The notes beneath the pieces were generated by a model that did not search any database, was not told the origin of the DNA, and was given only the letters and a program-made list of their open reading frames with translations. Below are positions 1 through 6,966 of a stretch of 7,741 nucleotides of DNA, in pieces. The DNA comes from an uncultured Clostridia bacterium (GTDB lineage: Bacteria; Bacillota; Clostridia; Lachnospirales; Lachnospiraceae). Location: positions 1-7,741 of the forward strand of contig CAMHMG010000140.1 of the NCBI GenBank assembly GCA_946186175.1, given 5' to 3'. The position numbers were made by a program, and so were the translations under genes. Every line of letters starts with the position of its first letter. Within the stretch, counting starts at the first letter, position 1.

Positions 1-160
1 CAGAAATAAGCAATATATCCTGCTGTCCGTCATAATTGCCAAACCTTTCTACAGTTTCATATTCAACATCAACATTATTAACCGGCTCTGCACTCCTCAA
101 AAGTTTTTCCATTCCTTTATCACTATGACATATTTTCACCTTTAATTTAATGCTGTCCAT
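1..160 (-). CDS. Hypothetical protein, N-terminal 53 residues only (runs off left edge)
   Basis: An open frame begins with ATG at 160-158 and stays open to the left edge, giving 53 residues that start MDSIKLKVKICHSDKG. The start is well supported. GGAGG (complement of 168-172) sits 7 nt upstream, and a plausible promoter lies at 207-235. The visible part alternates predicted beta strands (IKLKVKICHS, then VDVEYETV, then DILLIS) with a helix (KGMEKLLRSA). This resembles the start of a receiver-like or Rossmann-like alpha/beta domain, but no catalytic motif is present yet. I do not recognise the protein. It appears to be its own transcription unit, separated from the upstream secreted-protein gene by a terminator. 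The existence of the gene is fairly sure; its function is unknown. Confidence 0.75.
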   Translation of the reverse strand, partial: MDSIKLKVKICHSDKGMEKLLRSAEPVNNVDVEYETVERFGNYDGQQDILLIS

Positions 161-167
161 TACGTAT

Positions 168-172
168 CCTCC
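168..172 (-). promoter_or_regulatory. Ribosome binding site of the left-edge gene
   Basis: The minus strand reads GGAGG here, 7 nt before the ATG at 160. It is the element that fixes the start of this otherwise unidentified partial gene. Confidence 0.75.
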
Positions 173-206
173 GAATAATACATCAAGTAAAATCACATAT
201 AAAATA

Positions 207-235
207 ATATTACCATAAATCACTGTTATCATCAA
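207..235 (-). promoter_or_regulatory. Candidate sigma-A promoter for the left-edge gene
   Basis: On the minus strand TTGATG (complement of 230-235) and TAATAT (complement of 207-212) are separated by exactly 17 nt. Each matches the -35 or -10 consensus at 4 of 6 positions. Transcription would begin near 200 and give a leader of about 40 nt. The site lies just downstream of the terminator at 273-320, as expected for a separate unit. The prediction is moderate, since AT-rich DNA yields such matches by chance. Confidence 0.45.
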
Positions 236-270
236 GAAAAAACTATACCCTTAACTTACATCTGACAAAA

Positions 271-320
271 AATCCCTCTTAAGCAGATTCGGATTATTTA
301 CCGTTACTACTCAAGAGGGA
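271..320 (-). terminator. Intrinsic terminator of the secreted repeat-protein gene
   Basis: TCCCTCTT (273-280) pairs with AAGAGGGA (313-320). In minus-strand RNA the stem extends through a G-U pair and two more pairs to 11 bp. It is followed directly by a run of six T on the minus strand. The 26-nt loop contains a possible 3-bp inner hairpin (CGG/CCG). It lies about 90 nt after the stop codon at 413. There is no T-run in the plus direction, so it acts on minus-strand transcripts. Confidence 0.8.
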
Positions 321-412
321 AATAAAAGTTATAAGCATTATAAATACGTATTTAATTCATTATCTTACAAATAATAAATGAATAATAGTTACATATACTA
401 TTTCTTACATTA

Positions 413-3400
413 TTATTCAGTCTCAGGTTCTCTCACGTCAACGACCAATGACTTCCATGAATCACTGAAAATATACCATTCAAGGTCAAACGGATCCTGA
501 TATACTTTCAAAAGTCTTGGTGAATCCGCTCCTGATGATCTAACGACAACTGTATATATCTTGGTCTCATAATCATCTGACCATATTCCGTCGTATGCAT
601 AATCTTCAACAACGACTGCTGTTGAATCAGTATTATAACCATTTTCAGGCGATGAACCTTCAAAATATGAATTACCGATATATGTATACTTATTATTCTG
701 TTTCATCGCATTGGACATAAACTTCTTGCTCTGGTTATTATATATATCAGAACCTATTGCCTTACTTGTTGGTGATTCACAAAGCACTTCCATCATCTCA
801 TCAACATCATCTGCCGTTTCAGGCGTCCATACTTTAAGTGCTGATATATACAAAGCTGCCACTACAAATCTTCCCTTATCCGATTCAAGATTCGTAACAT
901 TACGATTAAGCTCATCCTTTTTAACCACATCACCTTTTCTGCTGATCTTTTTAAGTTCTTCTGCATTTTGAGGAACCTTATCAAATGTTACAGTTTTTTG
1001 AACATATTTACCATTTTTAACTGTTTCTTCACCTGTCGCTTCATCAACAACAATATATTTACCATCAACTTCTTTTTCTGTGATTTCCGGCTGGTCCGCC
1101 TCATTATAATCACTTCTAGGTGTTGCAGTTGACTTATTAGCAGGTTTCTTAATATCAACTATAAAGCTCCTCCAACTGTCACTGAAGATATACCATTCAA
1201 GATCAAACGGATCCTGATATACTTTTAATAATCTCGGCGAATCAGCACCTGCAAACTTCATTACAACCGTATAAATGTAACAGTTGAAAGCATTAGACCA
1301 TATACCGTTATATGCATAATCCTCGAGAGTCACTGTATATGGGGTATAAGGTGTATATTCATTATATCTATTGGCACCATTAAAATATGAGTTACCAAGA
1401 TATGAATATTTACTGTTCTGTTTCATTGCAGATGTCATCTGTGAAATGCTGTAATTGTTATATACATCTTCTCCAAGCGCCTTAGTTGTAGGAGATTCGC
1501 AGAGCACTTCCATCATTGCATCAACATCTTTCGAAGTTTCAGGTGTCCATGATTTGAGTGCTGCACAGTAGAGTGCCGCAACCTTGAATCTTCCATCATC
1601 ATTTGCAAGATCAGGAACTTTCACACCGTCCGAATCAGTAACTAATTCAGGACCCTGTCTGCTGATCTTACTAAGTTCTGTGGCATTAGAAGGAACAGAA
1701 TCTCCAAATATTATCTCCTTCTTAACAAATGATCCATCCTTAATTTTTTCTTCTCCCGTCTCCTCATCAACCACCACATATTTACCATTTGCAGTACTTG
1801 AATTCACTTGTGGCTGATCAGCATCGACATAATCAGTTCTAGGCTTTGCATCAGAAGCAGGAACAGGATCCTTAATATCTGAACAAAAGCTCTTCCAACT
1901 GTCACTGAATATGTACCACTGGTTGTCGTATGGATCCTGATACATCTTCAAAAGTCTCTCGGAATCTGCACCCTTGAATCTTGTTATTACTGTATAAATG
2001 TATGTATTATAATCATTAGACCATATGCCATCATATACATAATCCTCAACCGTTACCGTAAGCGGTTCACCTGGTGTATAATTGTTAAATCTGTCTGCTC
2101 CGTCAAAATAAGAATTACCTAGGATTTCAGATTTGTTTTGTTCTGTAAGTCCAACCTTCTTATTCCACACATTATCCTTCATGAAACTCTGACTATGACT
2201 ATTAAATACATCAGAGCCAAGTGCACACGATGTAGGCGACTCACAGAGGAGTTCCATCATTTTATAGGCTTGTGTATTATCATATTGATTAAGATTCTTA
2301 AGTGCCGCAAAATATGCTGCAATCGTCATAAATCTTCCGGTATCATTCTCTATATCTGCCATCTTTCTATTTGTATTATTAGGATCTTGAATAAGCTCAG
2401 GTCCGCGTCGATCAATGGCATTTAAAGAAGTACTATCTTTAGGAAAAACATCATTACCGTTATTCTTAAAAGTAATCTGTGCTTGTGTAACCGGCTGTTT
2501 AATTATCTTACTTTTATCATTAGGATCTTGTGCATCTCTGTAAACTGTATTTGTTGATATGACAGGCTGCTTTTCAGCATTATACGATATATCTTTTCTA
2601 GTAGAATATTCATTATAAAATTTTTCAAGCACTTCTTCCTTATTAAGTATCGGATTCTTGACGTCTGAGATAAAACTCTTATAGGAATCACTAAATATAT
2701 ACCAGCGAAGATCAAAAGGATCCTGATACATCTTAAGTAACCTCTCTGTATCTGCTCCATCAAATCTTGCTTTAACAGTATAGATCATACACTGATAGTC
2801 ATCTGACCAAATTCCATCGTATACATAATCCTCAACAGTTACCGTAAGCGGTTCATCCGGAGTGTACATATTGTAAGGACTTGCTCCGTCAAAATACGAA
2901 TTACCTATATATGTATACTTTGGATGTCCCGGTATTAATTCTTTTGTAAGATTATCCTTGAAAAAGCTTCTTCCCAAATTGGTAAATACATCAGAATCTA
3001 AAGCTCTTGATGTTGGTGATTCGCAAAGTGACTCCATCATATCATAAACATTATCTGCATTTTCCGGAGTCCATGCTTTAAGTGCTGCAAAGTAAGCGGC
3101 TATAGTCATGAATCTACCTTTATCTTTCTCAAGATTAGGTATCATTCTGTTCTTGTTATCAGAATCTTCAATAAGCTCCGGTCCACGACGATCGATAGAA
3201 TTTAATGAACTTCCATTTGTCGGAAGCACGCTCTTACTATCGTTTTCAAAAGTAATTTGTGCCTGTGTGATAGGCTGTTTAACAATTTTACTTGTGTCGT
3301 TAGGATCCTGTGCATCTCTGTCAACTGTCTTAATTGTTACAACAGGCTGGTCACTTTCCTTGTAATCAACAGGATTCAGATAATCAGCCACTTCATCATT

Positions 3401-4705
3401 TGTTATTTGCGGTCTTCTTATATCTGCTGTAAACCCAAGATATGTATCACTGAAAATATACCACTGACCATCTTCCTTATCTTTATAAACTGAGAGTAAT
3501 CTTTCTGAATCTGCTCCGGCAAATCGTACAGTTATCTTATATATATCAGTACCATAAGTAGTTGATGGTTCAGCCGCATATACATAATCCTCTAACACAA
3601 TCGCTGGTGGATTATCAGGTGTATATTGGTTTTCAGGAGTAGCTCCTTTGAAATAAGCATTACCCATATATGTATATTTATATACTCCAAAAAGTTTCTT
3701 TTTAAGATTGAGCTTTGCATTCTGTGCTGTTGAAGCCCCATAAGTTCCGCCGACCTTCTTAGCAGTAGGTGAATCAATAAGAACTTTCATCATATTATCA
3801 AATTCTGTCTCATTCTTCGGATCATATGCTCTAAGCGCACAGAAATATAGAGCTGCTACAAGAAATCTACCGTCATCATCTTCTTCTGATACACCCTTAC
3901 CACCACCGCTTCGATCTATCCATCCAATCTGCTCAGCCGTAGAAGGAAGATGATAGTTACCTTTTTCATCCTTCTTATTCCACTTAATTGTGTATTTCTG
4001 TATATCTTCATTAATAATCTTTTCCACACCATCTTCTGTCTTTGTAGCTTTTCTATCAACCCATTCGTAAGAAGTCTTTGGCGTAACAAGAGTCTTTAAT
4101 TCTTCATCTGATATCAAAGATTCATCTCCTTCTCTTCCGGGGTTCTCTGGGGTATCCGGTGTTGTCGGTGTTTCTGAACTCGGCGTACCTGGTGTTATCG
4201 ATGTTTCTGAACTCGGTGTACTTGGTGTTGTAGATGTTTCTGAACCAGGTGTACTTGGTGTTGTAGATGTTTCTGAACCAGGTGTTGTCGGTGTTTCCGA
4301 ACTTGGTGTACTTGGTGTTGTAGACGTATCTGTCTTTTTCTCTGTAGTATTCTGTTCTGTCGAACTTTCCTCAGTATTCACCTTATTCTTAACAGTTACT
4401 TTACAGGTATATTTTTTACCCTGTGCTTTTGCAGTAATAGTTGTCTTTCCTGCCTTTTTAGCTTTGACCTTACCTCCACTTGAAACGGTTGCAACTTTCT
4501 TTTTGCTGGAGCTCCACTTAACCCCTTTAAGTTTCTTGCTGCCTTTTTTTACAGTCAAAACTTTACTTTGTCCTACTGTCAATGTAAGCTTCTTTTCAGA
4601 AATCTTGGCCTTTGCTGCCGCACTTACGCCCTGTACCGGTGAGAAAAGACCAACTACCAAAGCAGCGGCCAATACCAGACCTGTAATACGTTTAATACCT
4701 TTCAT
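413..4705 (-). CDS. Large secreted protein: signal peptide, Ig-like domain, Thr/Pro linker, five tandem ~230-aa repeats
   Basis: The gene encodes 1430 residues starting at ATG 4705. AAGGAGGA lies 5 nt upstream. Residues 1-30 form a signal peptide: basic MKGIKR, a hydrophobic core, and likely cleavage near VSAAA. Residues 34-106 resemble a bacterial Ig-like group 2 domain (VKWSSSKKKVATVSSGGKV, then AGKTTITA). Residues 111-192 are a Thr/Ser/Pro/Glu-rich spacer. Residues 209-1427 hold five copies of one unit with conserved landmarks GRF..AALY..ALK, MME.LCESPT, GNSYF.GA, YTP, VEDY.Y.GIWS, GADS.RLLK.YQDP and WYIFSDS. From memory the C-terminal part (YTP..P.TV, GADSPR, a W-containing strand, D-I-K-P) recalls a Lachnospiraceae family of unknown function, possibly DUF6935; this was not checked. 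There is no LPXTG motif, SLH domain or C-terminal membrane anchor, so the protein is probably released or held by weak wall contacts. It lies 75 bp behind the chemoreceptor gene. Its function is unknown; ligand binding or adhesion are guesses. Confidence 0.95.
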   Translation of the reverse strand: MKGIKRITGLVLAAALVVGLFSPVQGVSAAAKAKISEKKLTLTVGQSKVLTVKKGSKKLKGVKWSSSKKKVATVSSGGKVKAKKAGKTTITAKAQGKKYTCKVTVKNKVNTEESSTEQNTTEKKTDTSTTPSTPSSETPTTPGSETSTTPSTPGSETSTTPSTPSSETSITPGTPSSETPTTPDTPENPGREGDESLISDEELKTLVTPKTSYEWVDRKATKTEDGVEKIINEDIQKYTIKWNKKDEKGNYHLPSTAEQIGWIDRSGGGKGVSEEDDDGRFLVAALYFCALRAYDPKNETEFDNMMKVLIDSPTAKKVGGTYGASTAQNAKLNLKKKLFGVYKYTYMGNAYFKGATPENQYTPDNPPAIVLEDYVYAAEPSTTYGTDIYKITVRFAGADSERLLSVYKDKEDGQWYIFSDTYLGFTADIRRPQITNDEVADYLNPVDYKESDQPVVTIKTVDRDAQDPNDTSKIVKQPITQAQITFENDSKSVLPTNGSSLNSIDRRGPELIEDSDNKNRMIPNLEKDKGRFMTIAAYFAALKAWTPENADNVYDMMESLCESPTSRALDSDVFTNLGRSFFKDNLTKELIPGHPKYTYIGNSYFDGASPYNMYTPDEPLTVTVEDYVYDGIWSDDYQCMIYTVKARFDGADTERLLKMYQDPFDLRWYIFSDSYKSFISDVKNPILNKEEVLEKFYNEYSTRKDISYNAEKQPVISTNTVYRDAQDPNDKSKIIKQPVTQAQITFKNNGNDVFPKDSTSLNAIDRRGPELIQDPNNTNRKMADIENDTGRFMTIAAYFAALKNLNQYDNTQAYKMMELLCESPTSCALGSDVFNSHSQSFMKDNVWNKKVGLTEQNKSEILGNSYFDGADRFNNYTPGEPLTVTVEDYVYDGIWSNDYNTYIYTVITRFKGADSERLLKMYQDPYDNQWYIFSDSWKSFCSDIKDPVPASDAKPRTDYVDADQPQVNSSTANGKYVVVDEETGEEKIKDGSFVKKEIIFGDSVPSNATELSKISRQGPELVTDSDGVKVPDLANDDGRFKVAALYCAALKSWTPETSKDVDAMMEVLCESPTTKALGEDVYNNYSISQMTSAMKQNSKYSYLGNSYFNGANRYNEYTPYTPYTVTLEDYAYNGIWSNAFNCYIYTVVMKFAGADSPRLLKVYQDPFDLEWYIFSDSWRSFIVDIKKPANKSTATPRSDYNEADQPEITEKEVDGKYIVVDEATGEETVKNGKYVQKTVTFDKVPQNAEELKKISRKGDVVKKDELNRNVTNLESDKGRFVVAALYISALKVWTPETADDVDEMMEVLCESPTSKAIGSDIYNNQSKKFMSNAMKQNNKYTYIGNSYFEGSSPENGYNTDSTAVVVEDYAYDGIWSDDYETKIYTVVVRSSGADSPRLLKVYQDPFDLEWYIFSDSWKSLVVDVREPETE
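425..1120 (-). repeat. Repeat unit 5 of the secreted protein (residues 1196-1427)
   Basis: This is the last unit and ends three residues before the stop codon. Its N-terminal segment is type B (PRSDY, ADQP, GKYIVVDEATGEE, KISRKG), shared with unit 4. The core from GRF (residue 1278) to the final P (1427) is about 65% identical to the unit 4 core by hand count. That includes an identical run of 26 residues beginning GADSPRLLKVYQDPF. It departs from the others where YTP becomes YNT. Confidence 0.9.
1142..1843 (-). repeat. Repeat unit 4 of the secreted protein (residues 955-1188)
   Basis: The N-terminal segment is type B (PRTDY, ADQP, GKYVVVDEETGEE, KISRQGPEL). The core starts at GRF (residue 1038) and contains MMEVLCESPT, YLGNSYFNGA, YTPYTPYTV, GIWS and DPFDLEWYIFSDSW. 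It is the closest relative of unit 5, and similarity is visible in the DNA as well, around the shared GGATCCTGATA stretch. Confidence 0.9.
1865..2566 (-). repeat. Repeat unit 3 of the secreted protein (residues 714-947)
   Basis: The N-terminal segment is type A (YRDAQDPND, SKIIKQP, TQAQITF, IDRRGPELI), shared with unit 2. The core starts at GRF (residue 790). It departs from the other units in the first helix region: the usual WTPE motif is replaced by NLNQYDNT. The segment before GNSYF is also longer. The C-terminal landmarks (VEDYVYDGIWS, GADSERLLKMYQDP, WYIFSDSW) are intact. Confidence 0.9.
2651..3346 (-). repeat. Repeat unit 2 of the secreted protein (residues 454-685)
   Basis: The N-terminal segment is type A. 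It is about 68% identical over 59 residues to that of unit 3 by hand count, including RDAQDPND, TQAQITF and IDRRGPELI. The core starts at GRF (residue 530) with MTIAAYFAALKAWTPEN. It then shows CESPTSRAL, YTYIGNSYFDGASP, VEDYVYDGIWSDDY and DPFDLRWYIFSDSY. Confidence 0.9.
3410..4081 (-). repeat. Repeat unit 1 of the secreted protein, the most divergent copy (residues 209-432)
   Basis: The core starts at GRF (residue 279) and keeps the family landmarks AALYFCALRA, DSPT, GNAYFKGATPEN, YTPDNP, LEDYVY, GADSERLL and WYIFSD. Its N-terminal segment is neither type A nor type B and carries a Gly-rich IDRSGGGKG stretch. The Cys of the CESPT motif found in units 2-5 is absent (DSPT preceded by I). The GIWS motif after VEDY.Y is also missing. 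It may be the copy closest to single-domain relatives. Confidence 0.85.
4145..4321 (-). repeat. Low-complexity Thr/Pro/Ser/Glu linker made of 11-residue (33-bp) units
   Basis: Residues 129-187 are imperfect copies of an 11-residue unit of the type PSTPSSETSTT, with one shortened 8-residue copy (PGSETSTT). In the DNA, stretches such as GTAGATGTTTCTGAACCAGG recur with few changes. Such Pro/Thr-rich spacers typically separate wall-proximal domains from functional domains in Gram-positive secreted proteins. The unit length is a multiple of three, so copy-number change would keep the frame. Confidence 0.85.
4388..4606 (-). other. Ig-like group 2 (Big_2-type) domain region of the secreted protein
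   Basis: Residues 34-106 show the Big_2 pattern. It opens with a strand ending in LTLTVGQSKVLTV, followed by VKWSSSKKKVATVSSGGKV and then AGKTTITAKA and YTCKVTVK. The domain is rich in Lys. It lies directly after the signal peptide, so it is the most N-terminal mature domain. Big_2 domains occur in surface and secreted proteins, where they are thought to be structural or adhesive. Confidence 0.8.
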
Positions 4706-4710
4706 ATAAT

Positions 4711-4718
4711 TCCTCCTT
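4711..4718 (-). promoter_or_regulatory. Ribosome binding site of the secreted repeat protein
   Basis: The minus strand reads AAGGAGGA with 5 nt before ATG 4705, which is a near-ideal site. The rest of the 75-bp gap to the chemoreceptor stop (4706-4780) is very AT-rich. I see no convincing -35/-10 pair in it. The only fold is a weak A/T stem (TCATTT/AAATGA) followed by six T. Confidence 0.8.
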
Positions 4719-4780
4719 ATAAAAAATCATTTTTAAATGAATATCTAAATAAAAATCCTTTCTGAATTGAAAAATTAATA

Positions 4781-6865
4781 TTATCTACCTATCGTAAGCA
4801 TCGACATCTCACTTTCTAACATTTCAGATGCAGAATTCATATTATCTACTTTCTCTGCTATATCATGAATATCATTTTTCTGTAGTCTAATATTTCCCGT
4901 TACACGCTGCGCGTTCTCTTCAGTCTTCTTTGATACCCTGTATATATGATCTATGGAATCTATAATATTGTGATTGAGTTCATCCGTTTTGTCTATCAGA
5001 TTACCAACCTGCTCAACAACAGAGAGTGTTTCTTCGGAAGAAGTCCTAAAATGTTTAAATGAATTCTCCACTTCTTCAACTGCTTTAAACTGTTCTCCAA
5101 AAACCTGCTTGATACCCTCAATCTCCGAAACAATTAGCTTTATCTCTCCCTGAAGACGGGTAATAATAGTCTCAATGTTCTTTGTTGCATCTTCGGAGTC
5201 ACCGGCCAGTGCAGATACCTCCTGTGCCACGACAGCAAATCCTTTTCCCTGTTCTCCTGCTCTTGCTGCTTCAATAGATGCGTTAAGTGCCAGAAGACTT
5301 GTCTGTGACGAGATTTCATTAATTTCCTGCACAATACTTCCAATCTGTTTCGATGATTCATTAAGATTGATTACTTTATCAAATGACATCTTCACTGCAT
5401 CAAGACTATCCTTACTCTTTTTCTTAAGCTCTGCAACACTCTTAATTCCTTCTCCACCAACATCTCTCGTTTCAAGCGTCGCTTCAACGAGCTTAGTGTT
5501 CATTTCCATAAGCTGATCACTTATCTGCTTAAGATTATCAGTAATCTCCCGTGTCTTTTGGGTATCTTCAAGCTGGCTTGCCACGCCGCGGGATATATCA
5601 TTCATATCAGTTACAGCTGCCTCTGATTCTTCCGATATATCAGACAGCTTAACAGCACTGCCCTTGACATCATTGATAAGAGATAATGTTTCATGTAATA
5701 TTCTTGATATCTTATCAGTCATTACATTAAAACTTCCGGATAACGCAGCAATTTCATCTGATCCTCCACTACCCGCTCTGACAGAAAAATCACCTTCTGA
5801 AGCAAGTTCGATTGCACCTGTCAATTCTTCGATAGGATCTGTTATTCTCTTCGTCAACTTTCTGATTATAACAAACGCAACAAAAAGCATGACAACAGAT
5901 ATCAGGATTGCAATTAATATCGCTATATATATAGGCGCAAGTAATGTACTTTTTCTTTCGACAGTAATAACCGACCATGAATCCGATTCTCCGTCCATAA
6001 CAATTGGTGAATAAGAAACATAGTATTGTTTTCCGTCAAGTTTTGCATCTGAAGTAGCGCAATTTCCTGCCATAACCTCTGAAATGATCTTCTTAAATGA
6101 ATCCGAAACCTCTATAGGCTCGTCCTGAGTAAGGATATTACCATCTTCATCTGATTTTACGTTTCCGGAATCATCCTTGACAGATATAGATCTTGTACAG
6201 TTATTATAATTATACAATTCTTCAATGTACCGGCTGTCCGGATGGGCTACTACTGTACCTTCTCCATCAATTATAAAGACTGTCTTATCTTTATCTTCAT
6301 TTGAAAATTGTGCAACAAGGGAAACAAGAGAATCTAACCTTATATCAGTGGCAAACACACCTGCAAATTCTTTATCCTTATACATCGGGAAAAATACAGA
6401 GGCACATGGCATACCTGTATTGACCGAATAATACGACTTGGAAACAAAAGGCTTTTTTTCAGCAACGATCTGTTTGAACCACCATCTCTCACTTCTGTTG
6501 GCAAGTTCACCACTTGACCTGCCTGTCTGCATGCCATCTATACCTTGAATATATAAGAGTTCCAAATATGTATTATTAGAAACACAGTTTTCCAATATCG
6601 GAGTCTGAACATTGGTATCCATTGTCAATATACTTGGATTCTGTGCAAGATTCTCAGATAAAGCATAGGCTTCTGACATGAAAGAGGACACGTTATTTGC
6701 TATCAGCTTATTCTCTGCAAGACTGTCATTAATAATCTGTTTTCTTGTATTGGAATAAAAAATCACGCCAAAAACAAATACTATTATAAACGCCAAAGCT
6801 CCAATAACTGTCAGTATCGGCATTAATAGACCTGTAAGCAGTTTCTTCCCGGATTCCCGCTTCAT
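4781..6865 (-). CDS. Methyl-accepting chemotaxis protein with double-Cache (dCache_1-type) sensor
   Basis: The gene encodes 694 residues from ATG 6865. GGGAGGG lies 6 nt upstream; the frame can be read from a TTG at 6886, but that start has no RBS. TM1 spans about residues 12-37. The extracellular sensor, about 40-300, has the double-Cache pattern (GVFATDI, then TVFIIDGEGTVVAHPD, then YYVSYSPI). TM2 is about 308-334 and HAMP about 335-390 (ITDPIEELTGAIELASEGDF). The coiled-coil signalling domain follows to the C-terminus. Its tip is intact (EINEISSQTSLLALNAS, EAARAGEQGKGFAVVAQEV), so coupling to CheA/CheW is expected at the membrane. By spacing, R127, W129, F130, Y145 and D174 match part of the dCache_1 amino-acid-binding motif. 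The C-terminus lacks the NWETF-type CheR-docking pentapeptide. The gene has its own promoter and is not embedded in a che cluster here. The family assignment is very sure; the ligand is inferred. Confidence 0.96.
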   Translation of the reverse strand: MKRESGKKLLTGLLMPILTVIGALAFIIVFVFGVIFYSNTRKQIINDSLAENKLIANNVSSFMSEAYALSENLAQNPSILTMDTNVQTPILENCVSNNTYLELLYIQGIDGMQTGRSSGELANRSERWWFKQIVAEKKPFVSKSYYSVNTGMPCASVFFPMYKDKEFAGVFATDIRLDSLVSLVAQFSNEDKDKTVFIIDGEGTVVAHPDSRYIEELYNYNNCTRSISVKDDSGNVKSDEDGNILTQDEPIEVSDSFKKIISEVMAGNCATSDAKLDGKQYYVSYSPIVMDGESDSWSVITVERKSTLLAPIYIAILIAILISVVMLFVAFVIIRKLTKRITDPIEELTGAIELASEGDFSVRAGSGGSDEIAALSGSFNVMTDKISRILHETLSLINDVKGSAVKLSDISEESEAAVTDMNDISRGVASQLEDTQKTREITDNLKQISDQLMEMNTKLVEATLETRDVGGEGIKSVAELKKKSKDSLDAVKMSFDKVINLNESSKQIGSIVQEINEISSQTSLLALNASIEAARAGEQGKGFAVVAQEVSALAGDSEDATKNIETIITRLQGEIKLIVSEIEGIKQVFGEQFKAVEEVENSFKHFRTSSEETLSVVEQVGNLIDKTDELNHNIIDSIDHIYRVSKKTEENAQRVTGNIRLQKNDIHDIAEKVDNMNSASEMLESEMSMLTIGR

Positions 6866-6871
6866 ATATGT

Positions 6872-6878
6872 CCCTCCC
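6872..6878 (-). promoter_or_regulatory. Ribosome binding site deciding the chemoreceptor start
   Basis: The minus strand reads GGGAGGG, 6 nt before ATG 6865. An upstream in-frame ATG at 6880-6878 overlaps this purine run and TTG 6886 lies ahead of it. Neither is preceded by a comparable site, so ATG 6865 (MKRESGKK) is preferred. Confidence 0.75.
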
Positions 6879-6895
6879 ATTAACAATTATACTCA

Positions 6896-6966
6896 GGTAA
6901 TTGCGAAACTCTAATACAATGTATTTCCTCTGAACATATTGTATGGTTCAAAAAAGACAGATTACC
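6896..6966 (-). other. Possible folded mRNA leader upstream of the chemoreceptor
   Basis: Transcription from the promoter at 6991-7019 would give a leader of about 120 nt. Its RNA can form an outer stem GGUAAU/AUUACC (complements of 6961-6966 and 6896-6901). This encloses a stem AUACAAU/AUUGUAU (6938-6944 and 6914-6920) with a 17-nt loop. A short UGAAC/GUUCA pairing (6946-6950 with 6931-6935) would interleave with the inner stem as a pseudoknot. I match this to no riboswitch class. AT-rich sequence forms short stems easily, so this is a weak proposal. Confidence 0.25.

Noticed and set aside
341..354. Perfect 14-bp palindrome TAAATACGTATTTA
   Set aside because: In an AT-rich window of this length about one such palindrome is expected by chance. 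It lies between a stop codon and a terminator, not at a promoter.
425..3346. Repeated DNA around GGATCCTGATA as a mobile or CRISPR-like repeat
   Set aside because: The recurrence is explained by the conserved protein motif YQDP in the tandem coding units. Spacing is about 720-780 bp and in frame.
4721..4740. A/T-only hairpin followed by six T as a terminator after the chemoreceptor
   Set aside because: The stem is TCATTT/AAATGA with almost no loop and one G-C pair per arm, too weak to call. It also ends right at the next gene's ribosome site.
711..6431. Plus-strand and out-of-frame open frames within the secreted protein and chemoreceptor genes
   Set aside because: They lie wholly inside long, well-supported minus-strand coding regions, lack ribosome sites and show no recognisable protein features.
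6866..6886. Longer chemoreceptor start at TTG 6886, adding seven residues
   Set aside because: The added codons cover the GGGAGGG ribosome site itself, and no purine-rich site precedes the TTG.
6886..6914. Second promoter with perfect TATAAT (6886-6891) close to the chemoreceptor start
   Set aside because: The -35 at 17 nt is TTAGAG (2 of 6 matches) and the transcript would begin at the edge of the ribosome site. The promoter at 6991-7019 is far better.
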